A DNA stretch of 64,000 nucleotides from Bolinopsis microptera. Lineage: Eukaryota > Ctenophora > Tentaculata > Lobata > Bolinopsidae. Below are positions 55,901 to 59,149 of this stretch, piece after piece; the first letter of the stretch is position 1, and each line of letters opens with the position of its first letter. The notes beneath the pieces are model-generated. The model saw nothing but the letters and a program-made list of their open reading frames with translations, was not told where the DNA came from and searched no databases. Both the position numbers and the translations under genes were made by a program. The stretch lies in NCBI RefSeq assembly GCF_026151205.1, contig NC_087084.1:1774312-1838311 (forward strand), read 5' to 3'.

Positions 55901-58900
55901 TACTGGGTATAAACTAGCAATATGATTTTCAGGAGAGTGTTTCGGTTTACTGGGTATAAACTAGCAATATGATTTTCAGGAGAGTGTTTCGGTTTACTGG
56001 GTATAAACTAGCAATATGATTTTCAGGAGAGTGTTTCGGTTTACTGGGTATAAACTAGCAATATGATTTTCAGGAGAGTGTTTCGGTTTACTGGGTATAA
56101 ACGGAGCTGGAAAAACAACATCCTTCAAAATGCTGACTGGAGAAATTACACCTTCTAATGGAGACGCGGTAAGAGTTTAGTAGCCATAGTAAAGATATGT
56201 GCTTCTATAGTAACCATTGCTTAGTTACTAGTAACCACAATTACAATTTGTATCGTAGTGTGAGTTATGAGTGTGTTGGTTAGTGGCTCTTATTTACTTA
56301 CAGGTTACTACATACTATTATTTAAGGATCATAAACAAGTTCTTGGTCTCAATAGTAAGTTTAACTTACTACTTTACTTCTAACGCCAAAAAGATGCTGA
56401 AAACTGCTGAAAACTGAATCCCCCTGCAGGTAGTATCCCAAATGAGTCTGTGTCACCAGATAAGTACCACTCGCAGACAAATGGGATACTGTCCCCAAAC
56501 AGATGCTCTTCTACCCACACTCACTGCCTACGAGACTCTTGCTCTGTTCGCTAGATTGAGGGGTATACCGGAGTGTCATATTGACAACATGTCAAGGAAG
56601 GTATGTTCGCTAGATTGAGGGGTATACCGGAGTGTCATATTGACAACATGTCAAGGAAGGTATGTAATGTTCGCTAGATTGAGGGGTATACCGGAGTGTC
56701 ATATTGACAACATGTCAAGGAAGGTATGTAATGTTCGCTAGATTGAGGGGTATACCGGAGTGTCATATTGACAACATGTCAAGGAAGGTATGTTCGCTAG
56801 ATTGAGGGGTATACCGGAGTGTCATATTGACAACATGTCAAGGAAGGTATGTTCGCTAGATTGAGGGGTATACCGGAGTGTCATATTGACAACATGTCAA
56901 GGAAGGTATGTTTGCTAGATTGAGGGGTATACCGGAGTGTCATATTGACAACATGTCAAGGAAGGTATGTTCGCTAGATTGAGGGGTATACCGGAGTGTC
57001 ATATTGACAACATGTCAAGGAAGGTATGTAATGTTCGCTAGATTGAGGGGTATACCGGAGTGTCATATTGACAACATGTCAAGGAAGGTATGTTCGCTAG
57101 ATTGAGGGGTATACCGGATTGTCATATTGACAACATGTCAAGGAAGGTATGTTCGCTAGATTGAGGGGTATACCGGAGTTTCATATTGACAACATGTCAA
57201 GGAAGGTATGTCCCAGACTGTTCAAGTGCAGAATATTATCTCTCCAAGTTTTCATCTCGAATGTGTGTTCTTTATATAAACCGATTGTTGGACTTTTGTT
57301 TATTCGAGCTTAAGGATTTGCCACAGTGGATAGTATCCCACACAACCAGCCAATAAAAGCCCTCGCCAGCTGTGGCGAAACGTAATTACGTGCCCCCCCC
57401 ACCCCCCCCACTGGTATTCACATTGTCCTTATCTCAGATAATCAGAACAGTAGGCCTGACCACGTGGGCGTCACGACCATGTGGTACTTACAGTGGGGGC
57501 AACAAGAGGAAACTATCAGCTGCTATTACTCTGGTGGGAGAGCCTAAACTCATCCTCATGGATGAGCCGACAGCGGGCATGGACCCTGGGGCTAGGAGGG
57601 CTCTGTGGGCAGTTATACAGGCTCAGAAGCGGAAAGGTGCGTCTAGTCGAGGCCTCGGTTGTCTTGATTGTGGTTTCCAATGATCAAGTGTTGCAGTTGA
57701 CTTAAACTTACAGGCTTTTTATTGACCTCTAATAATAATATACTCTATCGTGTGAGTTGTGACACATGTTTTTATAAAGAACAACTCTCAGTAGACAGTA
57801 ACCATAGTAACTAACCCTCAGTAACCATAGTAACTTACCCTCAGTAGACAGTAACCATAGCAACTAACCCTCAGTAGACAGTAACCATAGCAACTAACCC
57901 TCAGTAGACAGTAACCATAGTAACTAACCCTCAGTAACCATAGTAACTAACCCTCAGTAACCCTAGTAACTAACCCTCAGTAACCATAGTAACTAACCCT
58001 CAGTAACCATAGTAACTAACCCTCAGTAACCCTAGTAACTAACCCTCAGTAACCATAGTAACTAACCCTCAGTAACCATAGTAACTAACCCTCAGTAACC
58101 ATAGTAACTAACCCTCAGTAACCATAGTAACTAACCCTCAGTAGACAGCAACCATAGTAACTAACCCTCACTAACCAAAGTAACTTACCCTCAGTAACCA
58201 TAGTAACTAACCCTCAGTAACCATAGTAACTAACCCTCAGTAACCATAGTAACTAACCCTCAGTAACCCTAGTAACTAACCCTCACTAACCAAAGTAACC
58301 TCAGGCAAGGCAGTAGTGATAACCTCCCACAGCATGTCCGAGTGTGAGGTGTTATGTAGTAGAATAGGAATTATGGTAGCAGGACGGTTACGGTGTCTGG
58401 GCAGCTCTCAGCATCTCAGAGATAAGTATGGGAATGGATACGTTATCCAGCTGAAACTCAACCCTCAGGAGTACAACCTGCATAAGGTTTGTGTTATCCG
58501 CAAAGTTATTTAGTTTGTCTTATCCGAAAAGTTATTTAGTTTGTGTTATCCGCAAAGTTATTTAGTTTGTCTCATCCGCAAAGTTATTTAGTTCGTCTAA
58601 TCTGAAAAGTTATTTAGTTTCATGAATTAAATTTGGGTGAGCGATTTAGTGGAAGCGTCTGAATTTTGCACACTGCACACGATTATTATTCACCACACTA
58701 TCTACTGTGCAACAAGCAGCATTTCCACTACAGGTAAAAACCCACATGCAAGTTCACCTACCCGGCTCAGTACTCAAAGAAGAGAACTACTGCAACCTGA
58801 GGTACGAGATAAAACAGAACAAATGCCAGGTAGCTGACATCTTCACCGTCATGCAGCGAGCTAAGCCCATTCTGGGACTGCTCGACTACGCTGTCCATCA

Positions 58901-59149
58901 GACAAACCTCGAGCAAGTAAGATCGATTTGTGATTTTTCGCAGATATTATATTTGTATTCTTGATAACGTCAGCTACCATACAGATCAATCAGCTAGCGC
59001 TTCAGTTTGTTAATGTAAAAACAATTTTACGATCCCAGGTTTTTATCAACTTCGCTCAAATTGAAACACCTGATAACATCGACGATGAACTTTTGTGTTT
59101 GGAAGAAAACGTGGTTACACCGTCAAATCTTCAACTTTCTTTAGACTAA
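1120..59149 (+). CDS. ABCA: Full-length ABC transporter subfamily A (ABCA1/4/7-like), 52 exons, 2,232 residues
   Basis: Full ABCA transporters are single chains arranged TM1, large extracellular domain (ECD1), TM2-6, NBD1, linker, TM7, ECD2, TM8-12, NBD2, C-terminal domain; family members move or flip lipids at plasma or endolysosomal membranes. All of these blocks are found here in order. I followed splice sites through the whole locus: 52 exons, all introns GT-AG, every junction in phase, summed length 6,699 nt. Exon coordinates are given in the block entries below. Both NBDs keep Walker A, Q-loop, signature, Walker B and H-loop, so the protein should be catalytically competent. The length is close to vertebrate ABCA1 (about 2,260 residues). 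The coding part is about 12% of the 58-kb span; the rest is mostly tandem repeat. The substrate and the exact orthologue are not determinable here. Confidence 0.95.
1335..1851 (+). repeat. 55-bp array containing the exon 2 acceptor (9 copies)
   Basis: Units start at 55-bp steps (1391, 1446, 1501 ... 1831). Each unit holds two pyrimidine-rich AGs, TGTATTTCAG and CTATTGCAG. The last CTATTGCAG is the acceptor used for exon 2 at 1852. The first unit follows the exon 1 donor by about 150 bp. Confidence 0.93.
2128..2720 (+). repeat. 20-bp array of branch-point/pyrimidine-tract units before exon 3
   Basis: About 29 copies of CTCACCCTCACTCCCTCTAA. Each unit has a CTAAC branch-point-like core and a pyrimidine tract. 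The terminal unit mutates into CTCTAACACACCCTCAG, the acceptor of exon 3. The array is thus a multiplied 3' splice signal region without the AG. Confidence 0.92.
2726..18814 (+). CDS. ABCA: ABCA exons 3-18: extracellular domain 1
   Basis: Exons: 2726-2861, 3720-3855, 4142-4220, 4560-4645, 4828-4918, 5472-5623, 6718-6821, 7132-7270, 7412-7564, 8577-8699, 9125-9241, 9581-9710, 9996-10081, 10282-10381, 17857-17966, 18696-18814. They encode about residues 46-667. Family landmarks are KPMPSAG after TM1, a LCGR motif (exon 11), VVWAGIVF (exon 16), a [11 protein letters not shown] block (exon 17) and PYPC just before TM2 (exon 18). Many N-glycosylation sequons are present. Exon 12 may instead end at 8633 (GTGAGT, also phase 0). 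The exon 17 acceptor (17856) was chosen because it is the one that keeps phase. Exons 9, 11, 13, 14 and 16 have duplicated borders. Confidence 0.9.
2862..3010 (+). repeat. Short array of TGACGTCA (CRE-like) units in intron 3
   Basis: About six imperfect 20-bp units of GTGTTGCAGTGACGTCACAT, each with the full CRE palindrome TGACGTCA or a close variant. It starts directly at the exon 3 donor. Confidence 0.85.
3030..3735 (+). repeat. About 45-bp array containing the exon 4 acceptor and first 13 nt of exon 4
   Basis: Roughly 15 copies, mostly 44-46 bp, each containing CCTAATGTTTGCAG followed by CATATACCCGATG. The last copy supplies the real acceptor, AG at 3718-3719, and CATATACCCGATG is there the true start of exon 4. 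The unit therefore spans the intron-exon border. Confidence 0.94.
4347..4480. mobile_element. Small MITE-like element in intron 5
   Basis: A 134-bp segment begins CCTTTTCGGAC and ends GTCCGATAAGG, an imperfect terminal inverted repeat. The interior is rich in GGACA/TGTCC motifs. Its termini match those of the larger element in intron 7 (4963-5351), so the two probably belong to one non-autonomous DNA transposon family. No target-site duplication is clear. Confidence 0.55.
4963..5351. mobile_element. MITE with about 25-bp terminal inverted repeats in intron 7
   Basis: It begins CCTTATCGGTCATGATTATC and its end, read on the minus strand, begins CCTTATCGGACATAATTGTC. That gives near-perfect inverted ends on a 389-bp non-coding body with repeated GTCCGTGA-type motifs. 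It is a non-autonomous DNA transposon; the superfamily was not assigned. Confidence 0.65.
5640..6025. repeat. 11-bp array (AATCACTTGTT)n at the start of intron 8
   Basis: About 33 slightly degenerate copies of AATCACTTGTT, beginning about 15 nt after the exon 8 donor. The rest of intron 8 (6026-6717) is AT-rich unique sequence in which I see nothing further. Confidence 0.92.
6822..6985 (+). repeat. Duplicated exon 9 end flanking a (GGTAACCA)n array
   Basis: Exon 9 ends at 6821 with donor GTGAGT. A 110-bp run of GGTAACCA units follows, and then the last 41 nt of exon 9 appear again (6938-6978, three substitutions) with the same GTGAGT donor at 6979. Splicing at the second copy would not keep frame through the array. 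Confidence 0.9.
7582..8380 (+). repeat. (TTACCTGG)n array followed by a second copy of the exon 11 end and donor
   Basis: About 92 nearly perfect 8-bp units run to 8313. Then 8315-8374 repeats the last 60 nt of exon 11 (three substitutions) with the same GTTAG donor. The satellite is therefore sandwiched between two copies of one exon-intron border. The continuous frame across this region is satellite readthrough. Confidence 0.95.
8700..9124 (+). repeat. Three 115-bp copies of the exon 13 acceptor and exon start
   Basis: CATTCCCAG followed by CTCCTAGATCG occurs at 8895, 9010 and 9125 (exon-start positions), exactly 115 bp apart. Each copy repeats the first 51 nt of exon 13 and then runs into TAGTTACTTACC-type satellite. 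Only the third copy continues into the remaining exon (GAGGAGCTACAGCC). Confidence 0.93.
9711..9935 (+). repeat. Intron 14 array with repeated exon 14 donor
   Basis: Exon 14 ends ATTACTG|GTCAGTTTACC. The following units of TAGTTACC include TTATTACTGGTCAATTTACC and TTGTTACTGGTCAGTTTACC, i.e. the exon end plus donor recurs twice more within the array. Confidence 0.85.
10334..15731 (+). repeat. 5.4-kb composite array of the exon 16 3' end plus donor
   Basis: Each unit holds the last 44-45 nt of exon 16 (CTCTACCCTTCCTCC ... CGCATGAACG), then the donor GTTAG, then one to several 9-bp CCAGGGTAA units. I estimate 65-75 units of 55-130 bp. The exonic part is highly conserved (occasional A/G change in ATTAGATA) while the 9-bp tail varies in number. 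The array stops at 15731, just before the Penelope-like element. Confidence 0.96.
15733..17200 (+). mobile_element. 5'-truncated Penelope-like retroelement in intron 16
   Basis: The body is a reverse transcriptase frame from about 15841 to 17199. It is preceded at 15785-15832 by a perfect 48-bp palindrome, which may mark the insertion end or an element terminus. The frame has no ATG and enters directly in the N-terminal RT region, so the copy is 5' truncated. AT-rich sequence downstream (17201-17856) may include its 3' UTR; I see no clear target-site duplication or 3' repeat. Confidence 0.75.
15841..17199 (+). pseudogene. Penelope-like reverse transcriptase fragment, about 450 codons
   Basis: The reading frame is uninterrupted up to TAG at 17199. 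Recognised Penelope-type blocks are [11 protein letters not shown] near the start, YITPKQHK, the palm motif [30 protein letters not shown], the catalytic YQDD ([12 protein letters not shown]), and CNYLDL with the thumb region after it. There is no C-terminal GIY-YIG endonuclease before the stop, so it is either an endonuclease-lacking type or one with an N-terminal (permuted) endonuclease that has been lost with the 5' end. The intact frame suggests a young insertion. It is on the same strand as ABCA. Confidence 0.85.
17201..17856. other. Rest of intron 16 downstream of the retroelement
   Basis: AT-rich sequence with one G/C-rich hairpin (GGGGGTC ... CCCCCC, about 17667-17687). No coding frame and no tandem array were seen. 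It could be the 3' UTR of the Penelope-like element plus ancestral intron. Confidence 0.4.
17985..18680. repeat. (CCAGGGTAAta)n array in intron 17
   Basis: Mixed 9-bp and 11-bp units of CCAGGGTAA and CCAGGGTAATA with occasional GGGTATTATACC variants. It is related to the 9-bp tail of the exon 16 array and to the intron 18 array. It ends just before the exon 18 acceptor. Confidence 0.92.
18855..19530. repeat. (CCAGGGTAA)n 9-bp array in intron 18
   Basis: About 75 nearly perfect copies of a 9-mer. Because 9 is a multiple of 3, it gives long open frames in several phases (periodic GYP, TLV or TRV peptides) that resemble collagen-like repeats but are not genes. A few units are CCATGG, creating GTAACCATGGTAAC. 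Confidence 0.95.
19547..24994 (+). CDS. ABCA: ABCA exons 19-25: transmembrane domain 1 (TM2-TM6)
   Basis: Exons: 19547-19673, 20018-20117, 20297-20399, 20704-20818, 24190-24291, 24679-24768, 24877-24994 (residues 667-919). Several hydrophobic helices are visible. Exon 19 ends in the conserved cytosolic coupling helix [15 protein letters not shown] (residues 698-712, completed by exon 20), a strong ABCA marker. Exon 25 carries the [10 protein letters not shown] block that precedes NBD1 across the family. The intron after exon 22 is 3.4 kb, nearly all of it a 23-bp repeat of the exon 22 donor junction. Intron 25 contains the nested antisense gene. Confidence 0.94.
20400..20590. repeat. Intron 21 array with GTCACGTGAC palindromes
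   Basis: About five 42-bp units of AACCAATCAGGAGGCTTTAT followed by TCTAGTCACGTGACC. The first unit starts at the exon 21 donor (CAG|GTAACCAATCAGG). Three units contain the full palindrome GTCACGTGAC; the first has AACGTGAC. Confidence 0.9.
20803..24068 (+). repeat. 23-bp array of the exon 22 donor junction (about 140 copies)
   Basis: Exon 22 ends GGGGCAAATCTGTAGTG|GTAAGT. That junction is repeated as a 23-bp unit for 3.3 kb with many single-base variants (GTTAGT, GTAGGT, GTGAGT donors included). An unrelated 75-bp piece with a pyrimidine/purine stem (CTCCTCCCTCTTCACAAGG ...) interrupts it at 23755-23829. Minus-strand open frames with periodic LPLQIC peptides are artefacts of 3 x 23 = 69. 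Confidence 0.97.
24999..25165 (+). repeat. (TTACACATA)n array ending in a decoy copy of the exon 26 start
   Basis: Nine-bp units fill 25009-25146, then comes CATACTACAG followed by GGCACACCTGTG, a near copy of the exon 26 acceptor and first bases (true copy at 34830-34852). This is followed by TGCCAGGACGTTAGCACTT, resembling the end of exon 25 plus its donor (24991-25003). If this AG were used, the frame would end after 18 residues at a TAA (25205-25207), giving a half transporter without NBD1. Confidence 0.85.
25166..25552. other. Unique AT-rich sequence downstream of the nested gene
   Basis: Presumably 3' UTR and flank of the antisense gene. No coding frame, repeat or convincing poly(A) hexamer on the minus strand was seen. 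Confidence 0.4.
25553..33360 (-). CDS. Nested antisense gene: secreted cysteine-rich protein, 5 exons, 401 residues
   Basis: Read on the minus strand inside ABCA intron 25. Exons: a 33360-32759, b 31020-30644, c 29958-29874, d 29743-29629, e 25579-25553 (TAG). All introns are GT-AG, phases match, and the total is 1,206 nt. Residues 1-17 are a signal peptide ([17 protein letters not shown]). A short repeat [15 protein letters not shown] and a basic/Thr-Glu stretch follow, then two cysteine-containing regions: [12 protein letters not shown] ... VCTCG in exon a, VCEE ... GIC ... YCEKKCKK ... YPCC in exon b. The protein is acidic overall with no membrane helix, so it is probably secreted. I recognise no family. 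Exons a, b and d are firm. Exon c and the 27-nt exon e (GKIVQCSN) rest on phase and acceptor quality. Confidence 0.72.
25669..29669 (-). repeat. 46-bp array of the nested gene's exon d end plus donor (about 87 copies)
   Basis: On the minus strand each unit contains the last 36 nt of exon d (TTTATGAGGACAGTACACG ... TATTGCGAG) plus GTAGGTTGTG, i.e. the exon-intron border. It fills 4.0 kb and nearly all of the last intron of the antisense gene. Units are highly homogeneous (C/T change in GTGTAC, rare CTTCAT). The copy at the 29.63-kb end is continuous with the rest of exon d and is the real exon. Confidence 0.96.
30034..30242. repeat. Two microsatellites, (GT)n and (CT)n
   Basis: A GT run at about 30034-30054 and a CT/CTCTCT run at about 30210-30240, within intron b-c of the antisense gene. 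No other feature is seen between 29959 and 30643. Confidence 0.85.
31575..32214 (+). mobile_element. hAT-like MITE, copy A (640 bp) with 8-bp target-site duplication
   Basis: It starts AGGTAGTGCGCCAT and ends with the inverted partner GTGCACCCCCTA. It is flanked by GTTAAGTT on both sides (31567-31574 and 32215-32222). It is non-coding and lies in the first intron of the antisense gene. Compared with copies B and C it has an internal palindrome (AAATTTTTCGGACACTTTCC around 31748-31802). Eight-bp duplications and TAGGGGTG-like ends suggest a hAT-derived element. Confidence 0.85.
32223..32758. other. Intron sequence between MITE A and exon a of the antisense gene
   Basis: AT-rich, no coding frame longer than about 70 codons and no repeat recognised. 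Confidence 0.5.
33361..34711. other. Upstream region of the antisense gene inside ABCA intron 25
   Basis: Should hold the nested gene's promoter, reading leftwards. It contains a TATATATATA run near 33730 (+ strand), short direct repeats (GACCAATAACATTTAAAGAT twice at about 34263-34303; GGCACAAGACACCACAAACT units at 34494-34560), and nothing else that I can identify. Confidence 0.4.
34712..34839 (+). repeat. (TTACACATA)n array ending at the true exon 26 acceptor
   Basis: About 12 copies of the same 9-mer as at 25009-25146, ending CATACTACAG with exon 26 starting at 34840. Its pairing with the left copy brackets the whole nested gene. Confidence 0.93.
34840..36862 (+). CDS. ABCA: ABCA exons 26-31: nucleotide-binding domain 1
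   Basis: Exons: 34840-34979, 35208-35336, 35637-35826, 36069-36151, 36524-36656, 36779-36862. ATPase motifs by residue: Walker [10 protein letters not shown] 971-979, Q-loop CPQ (Q1018), signature LSGGMKRKL 1070-1078, Walker B IIILDE 1090-1095 with PTAG, H-loop STHHMDEAD (H1126). Signature and Walker B fall together in the 83-nt exon 29. No key residue is missing. Exon 26 joins exon 25 in phase 1 across the 9.8-kb intron that holds the nested gene. Confidence 0.96.
36152..36523. repeat. Intron 29 is a 39-bp array almost from donor to acceptor
   Basis: Eight to nine units of TTATCTAATATTTAGTTACT followed by TATAGTTATAATATTAATA. The first unit merges with the donor (GTTAGTTAG) and the last becomes TTACTATTATCAG, the acceptor of exon 30. 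Confidence 0.9.
36903..37012. repeat. Intron 31 CCATGGTA repeats containing an X-box-like palindrome
   Basis: Repeated ACCATGGTATTGTA units. At about 36959-36973 the sequence GTAACCATGGTAAC matches the RFX/X-box consensus GTHNYYATRRNAAC. Function is not implied by sequence alone. Confidence 0.6.
37027..39773 (+). CDS. ABCA: ABCA exons 32-35: post-NBD1 regulatory linker
   Basis: Exons: 37027-37207, 37318-37501, 39242-39356, 39650-39773 (residues 1172-1373). Exon 32 is acidic and Ser/Thr-rich. Exon 33 encodes the family-wide tail of NBD1 ([20 protein letters not shown], then STLEE), continued in exon 34 as VFLSVAD. Exon 35 is Asp/Glu-rich and ends QILKR before TM7, matching the cytosolic regulatory segment of other ABCA proteins. 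Intron 33 holds a very homogeneous 45-bp array. Confidence 0.93.
37637..39195. repeat. Very homogeneous 45-bp array with CACGTG in intron 33
   Basis: About 34 copies, of which roughly the first 30 look identical. Each has CAGTCTCCTCAACTCACAAC, a C-rich tract and CCCCACGTGACACACC. Period 45 (15 codons) keeps long frames open on both strands; these are not genes. A degenerate relative of this unit builds the E-box arrays of intron 40. TGTTCTAGCAGT occurs at both array flanks (37627 and 39209), next to the exon 34 acceptor. Confidence 0.96.
39472..39649 (+). repeat. 44-bp array of the exon 35 pyrimidine tract (4 copies)
   Basis: Units of ACCTATGTAGCTGCTACTGA followed by ACTTGTTTTACTCCTCCTCT. 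The last unit ends TCCTCCTTTCAG, the acceptor of exon 35. It is another array built on a 3' splice region. Confidence 0.88.
39774..39880. repeat. CRE/E-box repeats in intron 35
   Basis: Partial repeats of ACAACACGTGACGTCATAGC and CGCGCTACAACACGTGG starting at the exon 35 donor. A poly-C run lies later in the intron (about 40086-40100). Confidence 0.75.
40120..41757 (+). CDS. ABCA: ABCA exons 36-40: TM7 and most of extracellular domain 2
   Basis: Exons: 40120-40232, 40389-40523, 41061-41153, 41299-41440, 41555-41757. Exon 36 carries TM7 (about residues 1384-1402). ECD2 follows, with conserved landmarks RYGALTFGE and the Trp-His 'WHS... [14 protein letters not shown]' region that precedes TM8 in the family. 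The 40389 exon must end in phase 1; that excludes the open frame at 40650-40724 as an exon, which is instead a dispersed repeat found elsewhere in the window. Confidence 0.92.
40505..40640 (+). repeat. 48-bp repeat of the exon 37 end plus donor (3 copies)
   Basis: CCTGGGCACCTGATATCG|GTTAGTC occurs with exon-end positions 40523, 40571 and 40619, exactly 48 bp apart. All three donors are identical. Confidence 0.93.
40650..40724 (+). mobile_element. 74-bp dispersed short repeat (TTACCTGGG...CAGTAA), copy in intron 37
   Basis: Closely similar to 60847-60920, 62580-62653 and, inverted, 62658-62758. Shared core GATTCGGCGGAATGACAGGC. Ends are TTACCTGGG and (inverted) TTACTGGGC-like. It has an open frame and looks like an exon, but including it breaks the ABCA reading frame. 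Confidence 0.75.
41205..41290. repeat. CACGTGACGTCACACTCTACC repeats in intron 38
   Basis: Four units of about 22 bp, each with a TGACGTCA palindrome, ending next to the exon 39 acceptor (GCTATTTCAG). Confidence 0.88.
41758..42460. repeat. TGACGTCA array in intron 40 (about 35 copies of a 20-bp unit)
   Basis: Unit TAGCTTACTCATGTGACGTC plus A, with AAGTGACGTCA and variant units. It begins 2 nt after the exon 40 donor (GTTGGTAGCTTACTCATGTG). Period near 21 keeps a long frame open; no protein is implied. Confidence 0.95.
42585..45515. repeat. Intron 40 block 1a: CACGTG-containing array
   Basis: Starts with a 66-bp unique header (GAGGCAGGCAGAGCATTTTC ... AAAATATCTCC). It is followed by about 80 units of CCCAGTCTCACAACCCCTCT plus CCCCACGTGACACACCA, with short (CCCCTCACGTG) and long (CTCCCCC) variants. 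Related to the intron 33 array. Confidence 0.93.
45516..47065 (+). repeat. Intron 40 block 1b: about 20 copies of the exon 41 acceptor plus first 64 nt
   Basis: Units of 76-78 bp contain CACTAACCAG (branch-point-like CTAAC plus AG), then the start of exon 41 (ATTGGAAGAACCTGTCAGAG ... CTAACAAC) and CCCCTCCCCC. In units with six C's a TAA within CACTAACCAG is in frame with the exon, so use of such an internal acceptor, without further splicing, would end translation within one unit. Confidence 0.95.
47066..49110 (+). repeat. Intron 40 block 2: repeated header, E-box array, exon 41 junction array
   Basis: The header recurs at 47088, then about 500 bp of CACGTG units, then (47640-49110) about 20 exon 41 junction units. 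The order of variants (AACTTGTCAGAGTACGGTG units, CCTACC units) repeats that of block 1b almost exactly, so the block is a recent segmental duplication. Confidence 0.9.
49111..52384 (+). repeat. Intron 40 block 3: header, E-box array, exon 41 junction array ending at the true exon
   Basis: Header at 49135, CACGTG array to about 51040, then about 17 junction units. The final acceptor at 52384 continues into real exon 41 sequence (CTAACAACGGCTCCCTAGCT), where all earlier units read CCCC. This block carries more private substitutions than block 2. Confidence 0.92.
52385..54419 (+). CDS. ABCA: ABCA exons 41-45: end of ECD2 and transmembrane domain 2
   Basis: Exons: 52385-52568, 52922-53140, 53455-53585, 53775-53897, 54248-54419 (residues 1602-1878). 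Exon 41 finishes ECD2 and opens TM8. Exon 42 contains further helices. Exon 42 must end at CTCAT|GTTAGT (53140): this gives the family-typical PLMY at the junction, and a later GTTACT donor breaks phase. Exon 44 carries [18 protein letters not shown], a conserved ABCA block. Exon 45 has the last helix and a basic/acidic cytosolic segment. Exons 41 and 42 are preceded by tandem copies of their own acceptor and first bases. Confidence 0.93.
52741..52921 (+). repeat. 86-bp duplications of the exon 42 acceptor and exon start (3 copies including the real one)
   Basis: CTCTGCAG followed by ATGCTCTAGTTTGTACCTGC ... ATTCCCGTAC occurs with exon-start positions 52750, 52836 and 52922. The first two break off after ATTCCCGTAC into CTCCGTACTAACACA (branch-point-like) and a CT tract; the third continues as exon 42. 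Confidence 0.94.
53157..53272. repeat. (GGTTACTAT)n array in intron 42
   Basis: About 12 copies of the 9-mer, beginning 17 nt after the exon 42 donor. Same unit as the intron 45 array. Confidence 0.93.
53898..54000 (+). repeat. Repeated donor-like GTAAGAG units in intron 44
   Basis: The exon 44 donor CG|GTAAGAGACAG recurs as CGGTAAGAGAATAG, TGGTGAGAGCATAG and TGGTAAGAGAATAA within 80 nt, separated by TGCTTACTTTGG. Confidence 0.75.
54430..54966. repeat. (GGTTACTAT)n 9-bp array in intron 45
   Basis: About 59 copies, giving long frames on both strands (periodic TMV, TIV and LLW peptides) that are not genes. Confidence 0.95.
55023..55392. repeat. (GGTTGCTGGTTACTAG)n 16-bp array in intron 45
   Basis: About 22 copies of a 16-bp unit related to the neighbouring 9-mer (shared GGTTACTA). 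The exon 46 acceptor lies 75 bp downstream. Confidence 0.93.
55469..58486 (+). CDS. ABCA: ABCA exons 46-50: nucleotide-binding domain 2
   Basis: Exons: 55469-55593, 56074-56168, 56430-56600, 57438-57636, 58305-58486. Motifs by residue: Walker [10 protein letters not shown] 1927-1935, Q-loop CPQ (Q1974), signature YSGGNKRKL 2026-2034, Walker B LILMDE 2046-2051 followed by PTAGMDP, H-loop SHSM (H2083). The [10 protein letters not shown] signature is typical of the second NBD of ABCA proteins. All catalytic residues are intact. Exon 47 (Walker A) is preceded by nine tandem copies of its acceptor plus first 27 nt. Exon 48 is followed by eleven copies of its 3' end plus donor. Confidence 0.96.
55677..56073 (+). 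repeat. 47-bp array of the exon 47 acceptor plus Walker A exon start (9 copies)
   Basis: Each unit is AACTAGCAATATGATTTTCAG followed by the first 27 nt of exon 47 (GAGAGTGTTTCGGTTTACTG ...). Copies are almost identical (one G/A change near 55870). Only the last copy continues into GGAGCTGGAAAAACAAC, the Walker A codons; the others run GGGTATAAACTAG. Confidence 0.96.
56548..57210 (+). repeat. 59/64-bp array of the exon 48 end plus donor (11 copies)
   Basis: TTCGCTAGATTGAGGGGTAT ... ATGTCAAGGAAG|GTATGT repeats with either GTATG or GTATGTAATG as linker. It contains the last 52-53 nt of exon 48. The first copy is the real exon end (56600); later ones carry rare changes (CGGATTGTC, GGAGTTTC). Confidence 0.96.
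57783..58300 (+). repeat. 23-bp array (CAGTAACCATAGTAACTAACCCT) before exon 50
   Basis: About 21 units, each with CTAACCCTCAG, a branch-point-like CTAAC plus an AG. The terminal unit becomes AAAGTAACCTCAG, the exon 50 acceptor. Some units contain a GTAGACAG insertion. Confidence 0.92.
58487..58625 (+). repeat. 29-30-bp array starting at the exon 50 donor
   Basis: Exon 50 ends CATAAG|GTTTGTGTTATCCG. GTTTGTSTTATCCGMAAAGT then TATTTA repeats about five times, so the donor hexamer GTTTGT recurs in most units (GTTCGT in one). Confidence 0.88.
58734..59149 (+). CDS. ABCA: ABCA exons 51-52: C-terminal domain and stop
   Basis: Exons 58734-58916 and 59039-59149, the latter ending in TAA. Exon 51 encodes the fold after NBD2 and ends TNLEQ. 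Exon 52 begins VFINFA (residues 2197-2202), the counterpart of the conserved VFVNFA motif near the ABCA1 C-terminus, followed by a short acidic tail. Full reading-frame continuity to this stop closes the gene model. Confidence 0.94.
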
